In this document: positions 34,324 through 42,128 of the stretch, in pieces
Layout of the letters: every line of letters begins with the position of its first letter
How positions within the stretch are numbered: position 1 is the first letter of the stretch
NCBI GenBank assembly: GCA_016291085.1
Contig: JAEEVW010000008.1
Coordinates: 1-64,000 of the forward strand
Direction of reading: 5' to 3'
Length of the DNA stretch: 64,000 nucleotides
From: Prevotella sp.
GTDB taxonomy: Bacteria; Bacteroidota; Bacteroidia; Bacteroidales; Bacteroidaceae
Made by a program: the position numbers and the translations under genes
The notes under the pieces: generated by a model
What the model saw: only the letters and a program-made list of their open reading frames with translations
What the model was told of the DNA's origin: nothing
Database searches by the model: none

Positions 34324-35823
34324 ATGTTTCATATTTACGAAGGTTTCCATCTGGTCGACACGTATCATAAAATGCGTCACCAGCGGAAGTACAACCCCGA
34401 CACCAAGCGTGCCATCAAAATTGCGTTAGTCATCCTCGTGACGTTAGGACTTTGGAACATGCCCTCCGAGTGGTTCGGCATTGATAACCTAACTGTCATC
34501 CAACAGCGTGTTATCGCCATTTTTGCGTTTGCCACACTGATGTGGATTCTCGAGATTGTCTCGTCGTGGGCTACGTCGGTAGCCATTATCGTGTTGATGC
34601 TGCTATTCTGTTCAGACAGCGGTATAGCGCCGATGGTGAACGAAGAGGAGGTAGGAAAACTATTGTCGTATAAAGGCGTGATGGCTTCGTTTGCCGATCC
34701 TGTCATCATGCTGTTCATCGGTGGTTTCGTGCTGGCCATTGCCGCTACGAAGACGGGACTGGACGCGCAGTTGGCCAAGGTGCTGCTGAAGCCTTTCGGC
34801 ACTCGCAGTGAGATGGTACTCCTGGGATTCCTGTTGGTTACAGGTTTGTTTTCGATGTTCGTGTCGAACACGGCTACTGCCGCTATGATGCTCACGTTCT
34901 TGACTCCCGTATTCCGTCAGTTGCCCCCCGAGGGTAAGGGACGTATCGCCCTGGCCATGTCTATTCCCGTAGCTGCCAACCTCGGTGGTATGGGTACGCC
35001 TATCGGTACGCCTCCGAACAACATCGCCCTGAAATACCTGAACGACCCCGAAGGCCTGAATATGGGTCTCGGATTTGGTCAGTGGATGATGTTCATGTTC
35101 CCGCTTGTCGTCGTGCTGCTGTTCATCAGCTGGCGCTTGCTGCTGAAGTTCTTCCCCTTCACTCAGAAGACGGTAGAACTGAAGATTGACGGCGGTATGG
35201 AGAAAGGTTTCCACTCATGGGTGGTCGTTGTGACGTTCATTGTCACCATCCTGCTCTGGCTGTCCGACCGTTTCACGGGTATCAATGCCAACACAGTGGC
35301 CCTTATCCCATTCTGCGTCTTTGCCCTGACGGGTGTTATCAACAAGCGCGACTTGGAGCAGATTAACTGGAGTGTCATCTGGATGGTGGCTGGTGGCTTC
35401 GCTCTCGGCTTTGGCTTGAACGCTTCTGGCTTGGCAGCCAATGCCGTCGAGAGCATCCCCTTCGGCGAATTCTCGCCCCTGCTCATTCTGTTGCTTGGCG
35501 GTGCTATCTGCTACCTGTTGTCGAACTTCATTTCTAACTCAGCTACAGCAGCTCTGCTCATGCCGATTCTGGCCATTGTCTGTGGAGCCATGGGTGACAA
35601 ACTCGCTCCTATCGGTGGCACGGGTACCGTCCTGATTGGTGTGGCCATCGCTGCATCGTCGGCTATGATTCTACCCATCTCTACCCCGCCGAATGCCCTG
35701 GCCTTCGCAACAGGCTATGTGAAGCAGAACGAAATGGCCAAGATGGGTATCATCATGGGTGTCATCTCGATGGTTCTTGGCTTTGGTCTCGTTTACCTCA
35801 TGGGAACGCTCCACATTTTGTAA
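34324..35823 (+). CDS. DASS (SLC13-type) sodium/anion symporter
   Basis: A 499-aa protein with about eleven membrane segments plus two hairpins. The two DASS signature motifs are present: VSNTATAAMM (near 180) and ISNSATAALLM (near 400), each next to the Pro-Pro loops MGTPIGTPPNN and LPISTPPNALAFA. The family couples sodium to import of dicarboxylates, citrate or sulfate. Succinate-type acids fit a fermenting Bacteroidales cell, but the substrate is not proven. Confidence 0.92.
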   Translation: MFHIYEGFHLVDTYHKMRHQRKYNPDTKRAIKIALVILVTLGLWNMPSEWFGIDNLTVIQQRVIAIFAFATLMWILEIVSSWATSVAIIVLMLLFCSDSGIAPMVNEEEVGKLLSYKGVMASFADPVIMLFIGGFVLAIAATKTGLDAQLAKVLLKPFGTRSEMVLLGFLLVTGLFSMFVSNTATAAMMLTFLTPVFRQLPPEGKGRIALAMSIPVAANLGGMGTPIGTPPNNIALKYLNDPEGLNMGLGFGQWMMFMFPLVVVLLFISWRLLLKFFPFTQKTVELKIDGGMEKGFHSWVVVVTFIVTILLWLSDRFTGINANTVALIPFCVFALTGVINKRDLEQINWSVIWMVAGGFALGFGLNASGLAANAVESIPFGEFSPLLILLLGGAICYLLSNFISNSATAALLMPILAIVCGAMGDKLAPIGGTGTVLIGVAIAASSAMILPISTPPNALAFATGYVKQNEMAKMGIIMGVISMVLGFGLVYLMGTLHIL

Positions 35824-35864
35824 AGCCCCCAAGAAAATAAGTCAAAAGCTATGAAAACGAGAAA

Positions 35865-35909
35865 AATCGGACTGATAGATGGTCAGTCCGATTTTTTTTA
35901 CTATCTTTG
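35865..35909 (+). promoter_or_regulatory. Terminator-promoter element, copy D
   Basis: AATCGGACTGA, loop TAGATGG, TCAGTCCGATT and an eight-T run terminate the DASS transcript; TATCTTTG (35902-35909) follows at once as the -7 box of the GH2 gene. The stem core CGGACTGA/TCAGTCCG is the same as in copies A, B and C, but the loop lacks TTTG. Confidence 0.85.
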
Positions 35910-35976
35910 CAGCACAAAAGCTAAGCTATAGGGCTGTTGAGAACGAAATAACGAACGAATAATATTACTAAAGACA

Positions 35977-38421
35977 ATGAGAACAAACAGATTTATTTTA
36001 TGCTTATGTGTGCTGGCAGTTTCGCTAATTGTCAAGGCACAGCAGTGTGAGCGCGAGACCATCCGACTCAACGAGGGGTGGAAATTCGCTTTTGGAAATG
36101 CTTCTGATCCTGTCAAAGACTTCGGCTGCGGTACAGAGTACTTTAACTATCTGACAAAGGCAAATTCTATACATAATGCCGGGCCTTATGCACAGAAGTT
36201 CGACGATTCCAGTTGGCAGGAGGTCTGCATTCCCCACGATTGGGTAACAACGCTGCCTTACGCCAAGGAGGCCAGTCATTCTCATGGTTATAAGACGGTG
36301 GGTTACAAGTATCCGGAGACCAGTGTGGGCTGGTATCGTAAGGTCATCAACATTCCTGCGACAGATTTAGGCAAGCACATCAGCCTGCGCTTCGACGGCA
36401 TCTTCCGCAATGCCCGCGTATGGTTCAACGGTTTCTATATGGGCACCGAGCCCAGCGGCTATGCCACACAGGTGTACGACGTGACGGAATACGTCAACTA
36501 TGGCGGCGACAACCTGATTTGCGTGCGGGCCGATGCCACACTGGAGGAAGGCTGGTTCTACGAGGGCGCGGGCATCTACCGAGACGCCTGGCTGGAGAAG
36601 CGCGCTGCTGTCGGTGTGGCACCCTTCGGTACCTTTGTCTATGCCGACTTGAAAGCACCATATGACAAAGCCGTTATCCATGTCGAGACGGAGGTGAACA
36701 ATAGCTCGCTGGAGCCACGGGGGTACACCGTCGAGCAGCGCTTGCTGGATGCTGAGGGCCATGAGGTGTTCCGCGTGGCAAGCCGTGAGGCACACCAACT
36801 GAAAGCTAAGGAAACCGGCACGACACACAAGCTGATGCCAATCAGCCAGCCACATCTGTGGAGCACGGACGACCCCTATTTGTATAAGGTGGTGACGACC
36901 GTGAAGGTGGACGGCAAGACGACCGATGTCTATGAAACTGTGATAGGTATTCGTGATGTGGCATTCGATGCTGAAAAAGGATTCCTTCTGAACGGCCAGC
37001 AGCTGAAGTTGAAAGGCGTGAACATGCATCAGGACCATGCCGGCGTGGGTGCTGCCATTCCCGAAGCGCTGATGGCTTGGCGCATCAAGCAGTTGAAGGA
37101 GTTTGGATGTAACGCCTATCGTGCATCACACAATCCGATGACTCCCGCCCAGCTCGACATCTGCGACCGTGAGGGTATGCTGGTCATCGACGAGAACCGT
37201 CTGACAGGTATCAACACGGAGCATCTGCGACTGCTGGAAAATATGATTAAGCGCGACCGCAATCACCCGTCTGTCATTCTGTGGAGCGACGGTAATGAGG
37301 AGTGGGGCATAGAGAACACCGTTCAGGGTACACGTATTGCTGCTGCCATGCGTGAATACACGAAATTGCTGGATCCGACTCGTCATTCTACCATTGCCAA
37401 CGCAGGGGGTACGGAGATGATTAAAGGCCTCGATGTGGTTGGCTTTAACTATATCCTGCAGAACGATGTGGACAATCGCAAGCAGGCTAATCCCACATGG
37501 AAGATAGTCGGAACGGAAGAGACAACGGGCTGTGGCACGCGTGGCGTGTATTTCAAGGACGAGTCACAGCCGGGACATATGTCATCGTTGAATCTGGTGG
37601 CTGACAAGGACGGCACGGAGAACCGTATTGAGCGCGGCTGGAAGTTCTATGCCGAGCGTCCCTGGGGTTGCGGACTGTTCTACTGGACTGGCTTCGACTA
37701 TCGCGGCGAGCCGAACCCGCTGAAGTATCCTGCTACCGACTCGGAATTCGGTATACTGGACTACTGCGGTTTCTGGAAGGATGAGGCATGGTATCTGAAA
37801 TCATGGTGGACCGATGAACCCACGTTGCACATCTTCCCGCACTGGAACCTGCAAGGCCATGAAGGCGAGGAGGTGGACCTGTGGGCATACAGCAACTGCG
37901 ACGAGGTGGAACTGACCGTAAACGGCAAGAAACTGAGCCGTCAGACCATGCCTAAGAACGGACATCTGAAGTGGAAGGCCGTCTATAAGCCAGGGAAAGT
38001 GGTTGCTACAGGCTATAAGAATGGTAAGCGCATCATGACGCAGGTCATCGAGACTACCAAACCAGCTGCTGTGGTTGTGTTGAAGTCTGACCGCCAGCAG
38101 ATTACTGCCGATGGTCGCGACGTGGCTGTCATTACCGTAGAGATTCAGGACAGTAAAGGAAGGCTTGTACCCGATGCCTGCCAGATGCTGGATATCACTT
38201 TGGCTGGCGATGGTCGCATACTTGGTGTTGGCAATGGAGATCCGTCTTATCTTGGCGCAGATCATCCGAAGGATAAAGACTGCAAGCAGTTCAGCATTCC
38301 TGCCTTCAATGGCTTGGCGCAGATTATATTGCAAAGCGGTAGTACAGCATCCGATATGACGCTGACTGTAGGTGCCGGTGGATTGAAATCTGGAAATATA
38401 GTGATAGCTACAAGACCATAG
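35977..38421 (+). CDS. Secreted glycoside hydrolase family 2 (beta-galactosidase type)
   Basis: An 814-aa protein with a signal peptide (MRTNRFILCLCVLAVSLIVK then AQQ). Domain order is sugar-binding (GWKFAFG, IPHDWV, VGWYRK), Ig-like, TIM barrel (RASHNPMTPAQLDICDREGM), then DUF4982-like and C-terminal Ig domains (LTVNGKKL, VAVITVEIQDSKGRLVPDA). The acid/base Glu is in WSDGNEEWG (about 441) and the nucleophile candidate in VGTEETTG (about 514). No sorting module at the end. The substrate is probably a beta-galactoside in plant or host glycans; this is family inference. Confidence 0.9.
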   Translation: MRTNRFILCLCVLAVSLIVKAQQCERETIRLNEGWKFAFGNASDPVKDFGCGTEYFNYLTKANSIHNAGPYAQKFDDSSWQEVCIPHDWVTTLPYAKEASHSHGYKTVGYKYPETSVGWYRKVINIPATDLGKHISLRFDGIFRNARVWFNGFYMGTEPSGYATQVYDVTEYVNYGGDNLICVRADATLEEGWFYEGAGIYRDAWLEKRAAVGVAPFGTFVYADLKAPYDKAVIHVETEVNNSSLEPRGYTVEQRLLDAEGHEVFRVASREAHQLKAKETGTTHKLMPISQPHLWSTDDPYLYKVVTTVKVDGKTTDVYETVIGIRDVAFDAEKGFLLNGQQLKLKGVNMHQDHAGVGAAIPEALMAWRIKQLKEFGCNAYRASHNPMTPAQLDICDREGMLVIDENRLTGINTEHLRLLENMIKRDRNHPSVILWSDGNEEWGIENTVQGTRIAAAMREYTKLLDPTRHSTIANAGGTEMIKGLDVVGFNYILQNDVDNRKQANPTWKIVGTEETTGCGTRGVYFKDESQPGHMSSLNLVADKDGTENRIERGWKFYAERPWGCGLFYWTGFDYRGEPNPLKYPATDSEFGILDYCGFWKDEAWYLKSWWTDEPTLHIFPHWNLQGHEGEEVDLWAYSNCDEVELTVNGKKLSRQTMPKNGHLKWKAVYKPGKVVATGYKNGKRIMTQVIETTKPAAVVVLKSDRQQITADGRDVAVITVEIQDSKGRLVPDACQMLDITLAGDGRILGVGNGDPSYLGADHPKDKDCKQFSIPAFNGLAQIILQSGSTASDMTLTVGAGGLKSGNIVIATRP

Positions 38422-38475
38422 TGACGCTTGATGGGATAATAATTAACAAAATGTAACCTTTTGGAAAAAATAATT

Positions 38476-38516
38476 GGGAATTTCCTTTGCAGTTTGCAGG
38501 AAATTCCCTATTTTTG
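38476..38516 (+). promoter_or_regulatory. gdhA promoter with overlapping palindromic operator
   Basis: TTTG (38486-38489), 19-base spacer, TATTTTTG (38509-38516). The perfect inverted repeat GGGAATTTCC (38476-38485) / GGAAATTCCC (38499-38508) wraps the -33 box and most of the spacer. A dimeric regulator bound here would block or remodel polymerase binding. Confidence 0.85.
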
Positions 38517-38584
38517 CCTTGTGAAACTAACAATGTGATAGAAATCACTAACTTTAATTCAATAAAAACTTAAAAACTTATACT

Positions 38585-39922
38585 ATGAACGTAGAGAAAA
38601 TCATGCAAGGCTTGGAGCAGAAACATCCAGGCGAAGTAGAGTTCTTACAGGCAGTACGCGAAGTGTTGGAGTCGATTAAAGACGTTTACAACCAGCATCC
38701 AGAATTTGAGAAAGCCAAGATAGTTGAGCGCATCGTAGAGCCGGAGCGCATCACGACGTTCCGTGTGCCCTGGGTAGACGATAAGGGCGAGGTGCAGGTG
38801 AACATTGGCTATCGCGTGCAGTTTAACAGTGCTATTGGCCCGTATAAGGGCGGTCTGCGTTTCCACCCGTCGGTGAACCTGAGTATTCTGAAGTTCCTGG
38901 GTTTCGAGCAGACATTCAAGAATGCACTGACCACGCTGCCTATGGGCGGTGGCAAGGGCGGTAGCGATTTCAGCATCCGCGGTAAGAGCGACAACGAGGT
39001 GATGCGCTTCTGCCAGGCCTTTATGACCGAACTGTATAAGGTCATCGGTCCTGATATGGATGTGCCTGCCGGAGATATCGGCGTAGGTGGTCGCGAGATC
39101 GGATATCTGTTTGGTATGTACAAGAAACTGACGAGCCAGTTCCATGGTGCCACGCTGACTGGTAAGGGCATGGAGTGGGGCGGCAGCATTCTGCGTCCGG
39201 AAGCTACTGGCTATGGTGCCCTCTATTTCGTACACCAGATGATGGAGACCCACGGCCTTGATATCAAGGGCAAGACGGTCGCTTTGTCTGGTTTCGGCAA
39301 TGTGGCCTGGGGTGCTGCTAAGAAGGCTACTGAGTTGGGTGCAAAGGTGATTACCATCTCTGGGCCTGACGGTTATATTTACGATCCTGCAGGTCTCGAC
39401 GACGAGAAGATTGAATATCTGCTGGAGTTGCGTGCCAGTGGTAACGACGTCTGCCAGCCCTATGAAGAGGAGTTTGAAGGCTCGACATTCTTTGCTGGCA
39501 AGAAGCCTTGGGAGCAGAAGGCCGACATCTACCTGCCCTGTGCCACACAGAACGAGCTGAACGGCGAGGATGCCGACAAGATTCTGGCTCAGAAGCCACT
39601 GTGCGTTGCCGAGGTGTCGAACATGGGTTGCACGGCTGAGGCTGTGAACAAGTTCATTGCCGCAGGACAGCTGTTTGCCCCTGGTAAGGCTGTGAATGCT
39701 GGTGGTGTGGCTACCTCTGGCTTGGAGATGACGCAGAACTCGATGCGTATGTCGTGGACGGCTGAGGAGGTCGACCAGCGTCTGCACCAGATTATGTCAG
39801 GCATCCACGAGCAGTGCGTGAAGTATGGCAAGGAAGGCAATTACGTGAACTACGTGAAGGGTGCCAACGTTGCCGGCTTCATGAAGGTCGCCAAGGCCAT
39901 GCTCGCGCAAGGCATTGTGTAG
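38585..39922 (+). CDS. gdhA: Glutamate dehydrogenase, hexameric NADP type
   Basis: A 445-aa enzyme converting 2-oxoglutarate and ammonium to glutamate. It has the catalytic Lys motif LPMGGGKGGSDF, the substrate region KGGLRFHPSVNLSILKFLGF, PAGDIGVGGREIGYLFG and a Rossmann motif SGFGNVAWG. Length and motifs fit the small hexameric class used for ammonium assimilation in rumen and gut Prevotella. The leader is about 60 bases long and the promoter carries a strong palindrome. Confidence 0.97.
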   Translation: MNVEKIMQGLEQKHPGEVEFLQAVREVLESIKDVYNQHPEFEKAKIVERIVEPERITTFRVPWVDDKGEVQVNIGYRVQFNSAIGPYKGGLRFHPSVNLSILKFLGFEQTFKNALTTLPMGGGKGGSDFSIRGKSDNEVMRFCQAFMTELYKVIGPDMDVPAGDIGVGGREIGYLFGMYKKLTSQFHGATLTGKGMEWGGSILRPEATGYGALYFVHQMMETHGLDIKGKTVALSGFGNVAWGAAKKATELGAKVITISGPDGYIYDPAGLDDEKIEYLLELRASGNDVCQPYEEEFEGSTFFAGKKPWEQKADIYLPCATQNELNGEDADKILAQKPLCVAEVSNMGCTAEAVNKFIAAGQLFAPGKAVNAGGVATSGLEMTQNSMRMSWTAEEVDQRLHQIMSGIHEQCVKYGKEGNYVNYVKGANVAGFMKVAKAMLAQGIV

Positions 39923-39973
39923 AGCTCGGCGAAGCCAAGGTCTCTGCACCATGCCATTTGGAATCGTATAAGA

Positions 39974-40004
39974 AGTGATAAACGATAAGTGATGAGTGAT
40001 AAGT
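39974..40004. repeat. Heptamer array upstream of rlpA
   Basis: AGTGATA, AACGATA, AGTGATG, AGTGATA, AGT. It is inverted relative to the ACTTATC array at 40057-40087, so the transcript can fold with both arrays paired and the start codon region in the loop. Confidence 0.93.
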
Positions 40005-40024
40005 ATAGGGTGAAAGAAAACTGG

Positions 40025-40552
40025 ATGAAGCTGTGGTGGTTGCGAATACTGCCGCTACTTATCACTTATCACTTATCACTTATCACTCTCTTCGCCCAAG
40101 AAGTGCAGCAGGGTAAAGCCTCGTTTTATGCCCAGAAGTTTCATGGGCGAATGACGGCTAGTGGCGAGCGCCTGCATCGCGACAGTCTGACGTGTGCTCA
40201 CCGCTATTATCCCTTTGGCACATTGCTAAAGGTGTATAACCCTGCCAACGGGCGTAGTGTACTGGTACGCGTTACCGACCGCGGGCCTTATGTCCGCGGA
40301 CGTATCATTGACCTGTCGTGGCGTGCTGCCAAAGAGTTAGATATTATTTCCAAGGGTGTTGCGATGGTTGTCGTTCAGAAGGCCAGCAACATCATTGTTC
40401 CCTTCATGCCTGACGACGAAATAGAACTTCCTGAGTTGGAGATGGAAACCAACGAAGGAGATACGGGTATGAAGCCTTTGTGGCAACTTATTGCTGAAGA
40501 GGCTGATAAGAAAAGGGCAGCTTCTTCGAAGACGACGAAGAAGTCGAAGTAG
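40025..40552 (+). CDS. rlpA: RlpA-family septal-ring lytic transglycosylase (double-psi barrel)
   Basis: A 175-aa protein. After a signal peptide ([20 protein letters not shown] then TLFA) comes the RlpA barrel: [60 protein letters not shown]. The catalytic-type Glu/Asp residues of the fold are in SGER and TDRGPY. A SPOR domain is absent. An alternative start at 39992 lies inside the upstream array. The hydrophobic signal core is coded by heptamer repeats, so unit number decides the frame. The 3' end overlaps the opposite gene by 65 bases. Confidence 0.88.
   Translation: MKLWWLRILPLLITYHLSLITLFAQEVQQGKASFYAQKFHGRMTASGERLHRDSLTCAHRYYPFGTLLKVYNPANGRSVLVRVTDRGPYVRGRIIDLSWRAAKELDIISKGVAMVVVQKASNIIVPFMPDDEIELPELEMETNEGDTGMKPLWQLIAEEADKKRAASSKTTKKSK
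40057..40087. repeat. Heptamer array coding the RlpA signal-peptide core
   Basis: ACTTATC occurs four times without error, then ACT. It encodes [10 protein letters not shown]. Perfect short repeats inside a signal peptide, with period not divisible by three, are the arrangement seen at phase-variable loci. Confidence 0.97.
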
Positions 40553-41018
40553 TCGTGCCATTTTGCGTCGCGATACTGCTTTGGCTGGGTCCGGCACCGT
40601 TGAAGTCGATACGGTCGTCACCGCTGTTGGACGGATCAAAGCCAGAATCATTATCGACATTCCTATTGTTATAACCGGTGTTGGCGTTTCTATTGGCATA
40701 ACCGTTATCGTCGCCATAGATGTCGTCACCGTAGCTCTTTTTGGAACGGCGCTGTTCGCGCTGGCGCTGGTATGCCTCGTAACGCTCTGCTTCTTTCTTG
40801 TCGGCAGCCGATCCGATGGCTGCTCCCACGGCAGCACCACCTGCCATGCCTACGATTTGGCCGACATTGCTGCCGTGCCAGCCACCCGAGATGCCTCCGA
40901 TGGCAGAACCAAGTAATGAACCCATGGTGGCACCAGCGTAGGCACCCTGTCCGGTATATGTACCACAACTGCTCAGCATTACGACTGAGACGGCTAAAAA
41001 CATCATATACTTCTTCAT
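40488..41018 (-). CDS. Glycine-zipper lipoprotein
   Basis: A 176-aa protein with lipobox VVMLSSCG and a glycine zipper ([37 protein letters not shown]) near 27-70, then a charged helix and an Asn/Ser-rich tail. Such proteins sit in the outer membrane or periplasm. The frame opens upstream to 41069, but the -7 box TATCTTTG (41047-41054, minus strand) lies in that part, so the start is the ATG at 41018 or 41024. The last 65 bases overlap the rlpA 3' end on the other strand. Confidence 0.82.
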   Translation of the reverse strand: MKKYMMFLAVSVVMLSSCGTYTGQGAYAGATMGSLLGSAIGGISGGWHGSNVGQIVGMAGGAAVGAAIGSAADKKEAERYEAYQRQREQRRSKKSYGDDIYGDDNGYANRNANTGYNNRNVDNDSGFDPSNSGDDRIDFNGAGPSQSSIATQNGTTTSTSSSSSKKLPFSYQPLQQ

Positions 41019-41046
41019 ACGCATCACTTTTTTAACGTTCACGGTG

Positions 41047-41054
41047 CAAAGATA
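41047..41054 (-). promoter_or_regulatory. Promoter -7 box of the glycine-zipper lipoprotein gene
   Basis: TATCTTTG on the minus strand followed by GCACCG, about 25-30 bases before the ATG. Upstream (41079-41113) are GGGATAATCCCC and GGGAATCCCC, short palindromes of unknown role. Confidence 0.7.
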
Positions 41055-41126
41055 ATCATTTTCCAACAAAGCCTAAAGGGATAATCCCCAAAAGTGATTA
41101 GGGAATCCCCTATTTCTGTTTTTGCC

Positions 41127-42113
41127 CTATTGTCCGCCAAGCCGTGAGAAATATTCTATCACGTCTTCCCACGTCTTGAAGGTGTCAGAACCGTATTCCA
41201 ACAGAGTGGATAGAGAATTATCTTTGAACTTTGGCTTCGCAATGAGGTAGTCGCCATAGAGCAAGTCGCGGCGGTAAGTGAAAATAGTATGTCTCCAAGC
41301 AGGAACATTGATATGTTCTGCAAGCCAAGACTCTGTCTTGGCATACTCTACAGCCGGTGCCACGAAGAATACCTCATAGTGTTCTATCAGTTGGCGTACG
41401 GCTTTCTGTACGGAGGATACGGGCTTGCGGTATTCGTCCATCATGGTCTCTATACCTATATATATAATAGGGCGCTGGCGATGCTCTTGCTGGTCATCGA
41501 TCCAACGGATGACGGGAACAACGGAGTGCATATAGCTCTTGTCGTCCATCCGGTGTTCACCATGGAATTTGGTATATTGCGAGTAGTGTTCACTAAACAT
41601 ACCAAGGGTGTCCACCAAGTCGTCTTTATCGCCAAAGAGTCCGTAGACACGCTGCTCATCCTCTGGGGTAATACCCTGAAAACGCTGTTCCGATACTTCA
41701 CGGTATTCCTTGACGAGTGCTTTGTCTACGTAAAATTCCTGCACGCCATCCTGGCGGGGATTCTGAAACTGCTGAGTTCCCGTCATACCGTGAGCCCTCA
41801 TCGTTTCTGCAATCTCTAAGGCTGGATTGACACAGATACGGTCGAAGCCACGCAGCTGTTCTGTATACATGCCTCCCATAGACGTGCCGATAATCAGGTC
41901 GGGCTTCTCCTGTTTGCAGATTGTATGAAGCAAGGCGATGGCCTCATGGGGATTGACAGGCAGGTCGGGGGCAATGACTCGTGCTTGTGGCATGACTGTG
42001 CGCAACCGCGTCACGGTGCCCGACTGTCCACTCGACGCAAAGCCGTGAACATAGAGCACGGTCTTGCCCGCCATGAGGTCGGGAAACTGCTTGATATATG
42101 GATTCTCTGTCAT
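41127..42113 (-). CDS. YqiA-like alpha/beta hydrolase fused to a degenerate HAD (NT5C-type) domain
   Basis: A 328-aa protein. Residues 16-205 are a YqiA/YcfP-type esterase: LYVHGFASSGQSGT, nucleophile Ser78 in GTSMGG, Asp162 in FGDKDD and His187 in FHGEHR. Residues about 214-328 look like a 5'(3')-deoxyribonucleotidase: YRRDLLYGDYLI and YGSDTFKTWEDVIEYF are strong family marks. But motif I reads YIGIETMM where active enzymes have DxDGV, and the later acidic pair after GDYLI is AK. The HAD part is therefore probably inactive and may bind a ligand or partner. It is last in the unit running from parA. Confidence 0.78.
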   Translation of the reverse strand: MTENPYIKQFPDLMAGKTVLYVHGFASSGQSGTVTRLRTVMPQARVIAPDLPVNPHEAIALLHTICKQEKPDLIIGTSMGGMYTEQLRGFDRICVNPALEIAETMRAHGMTGTQQFQNPRQDGVQEFYVDKALVKEYREVSEQRFQGITPEDEQRVYGLFGDKDDLVDTLGMFSEHYSQYTKFHGEHRMDDKSYMHSVVPVIRWIDDQQEHRQRPIIYIGIETMMDEYRKPVSSVQKAVRQLIEHYEVFFVAPAVEYAKTESWLAEHINVPAWRHTIFTYRRDLLYGDYLIAKPKFKDNSLSTLLEYGSDTFKTWEDVIEYFSRLGGQ

Positions 42114-42128
42114 AGTTTTTATCTCTCG

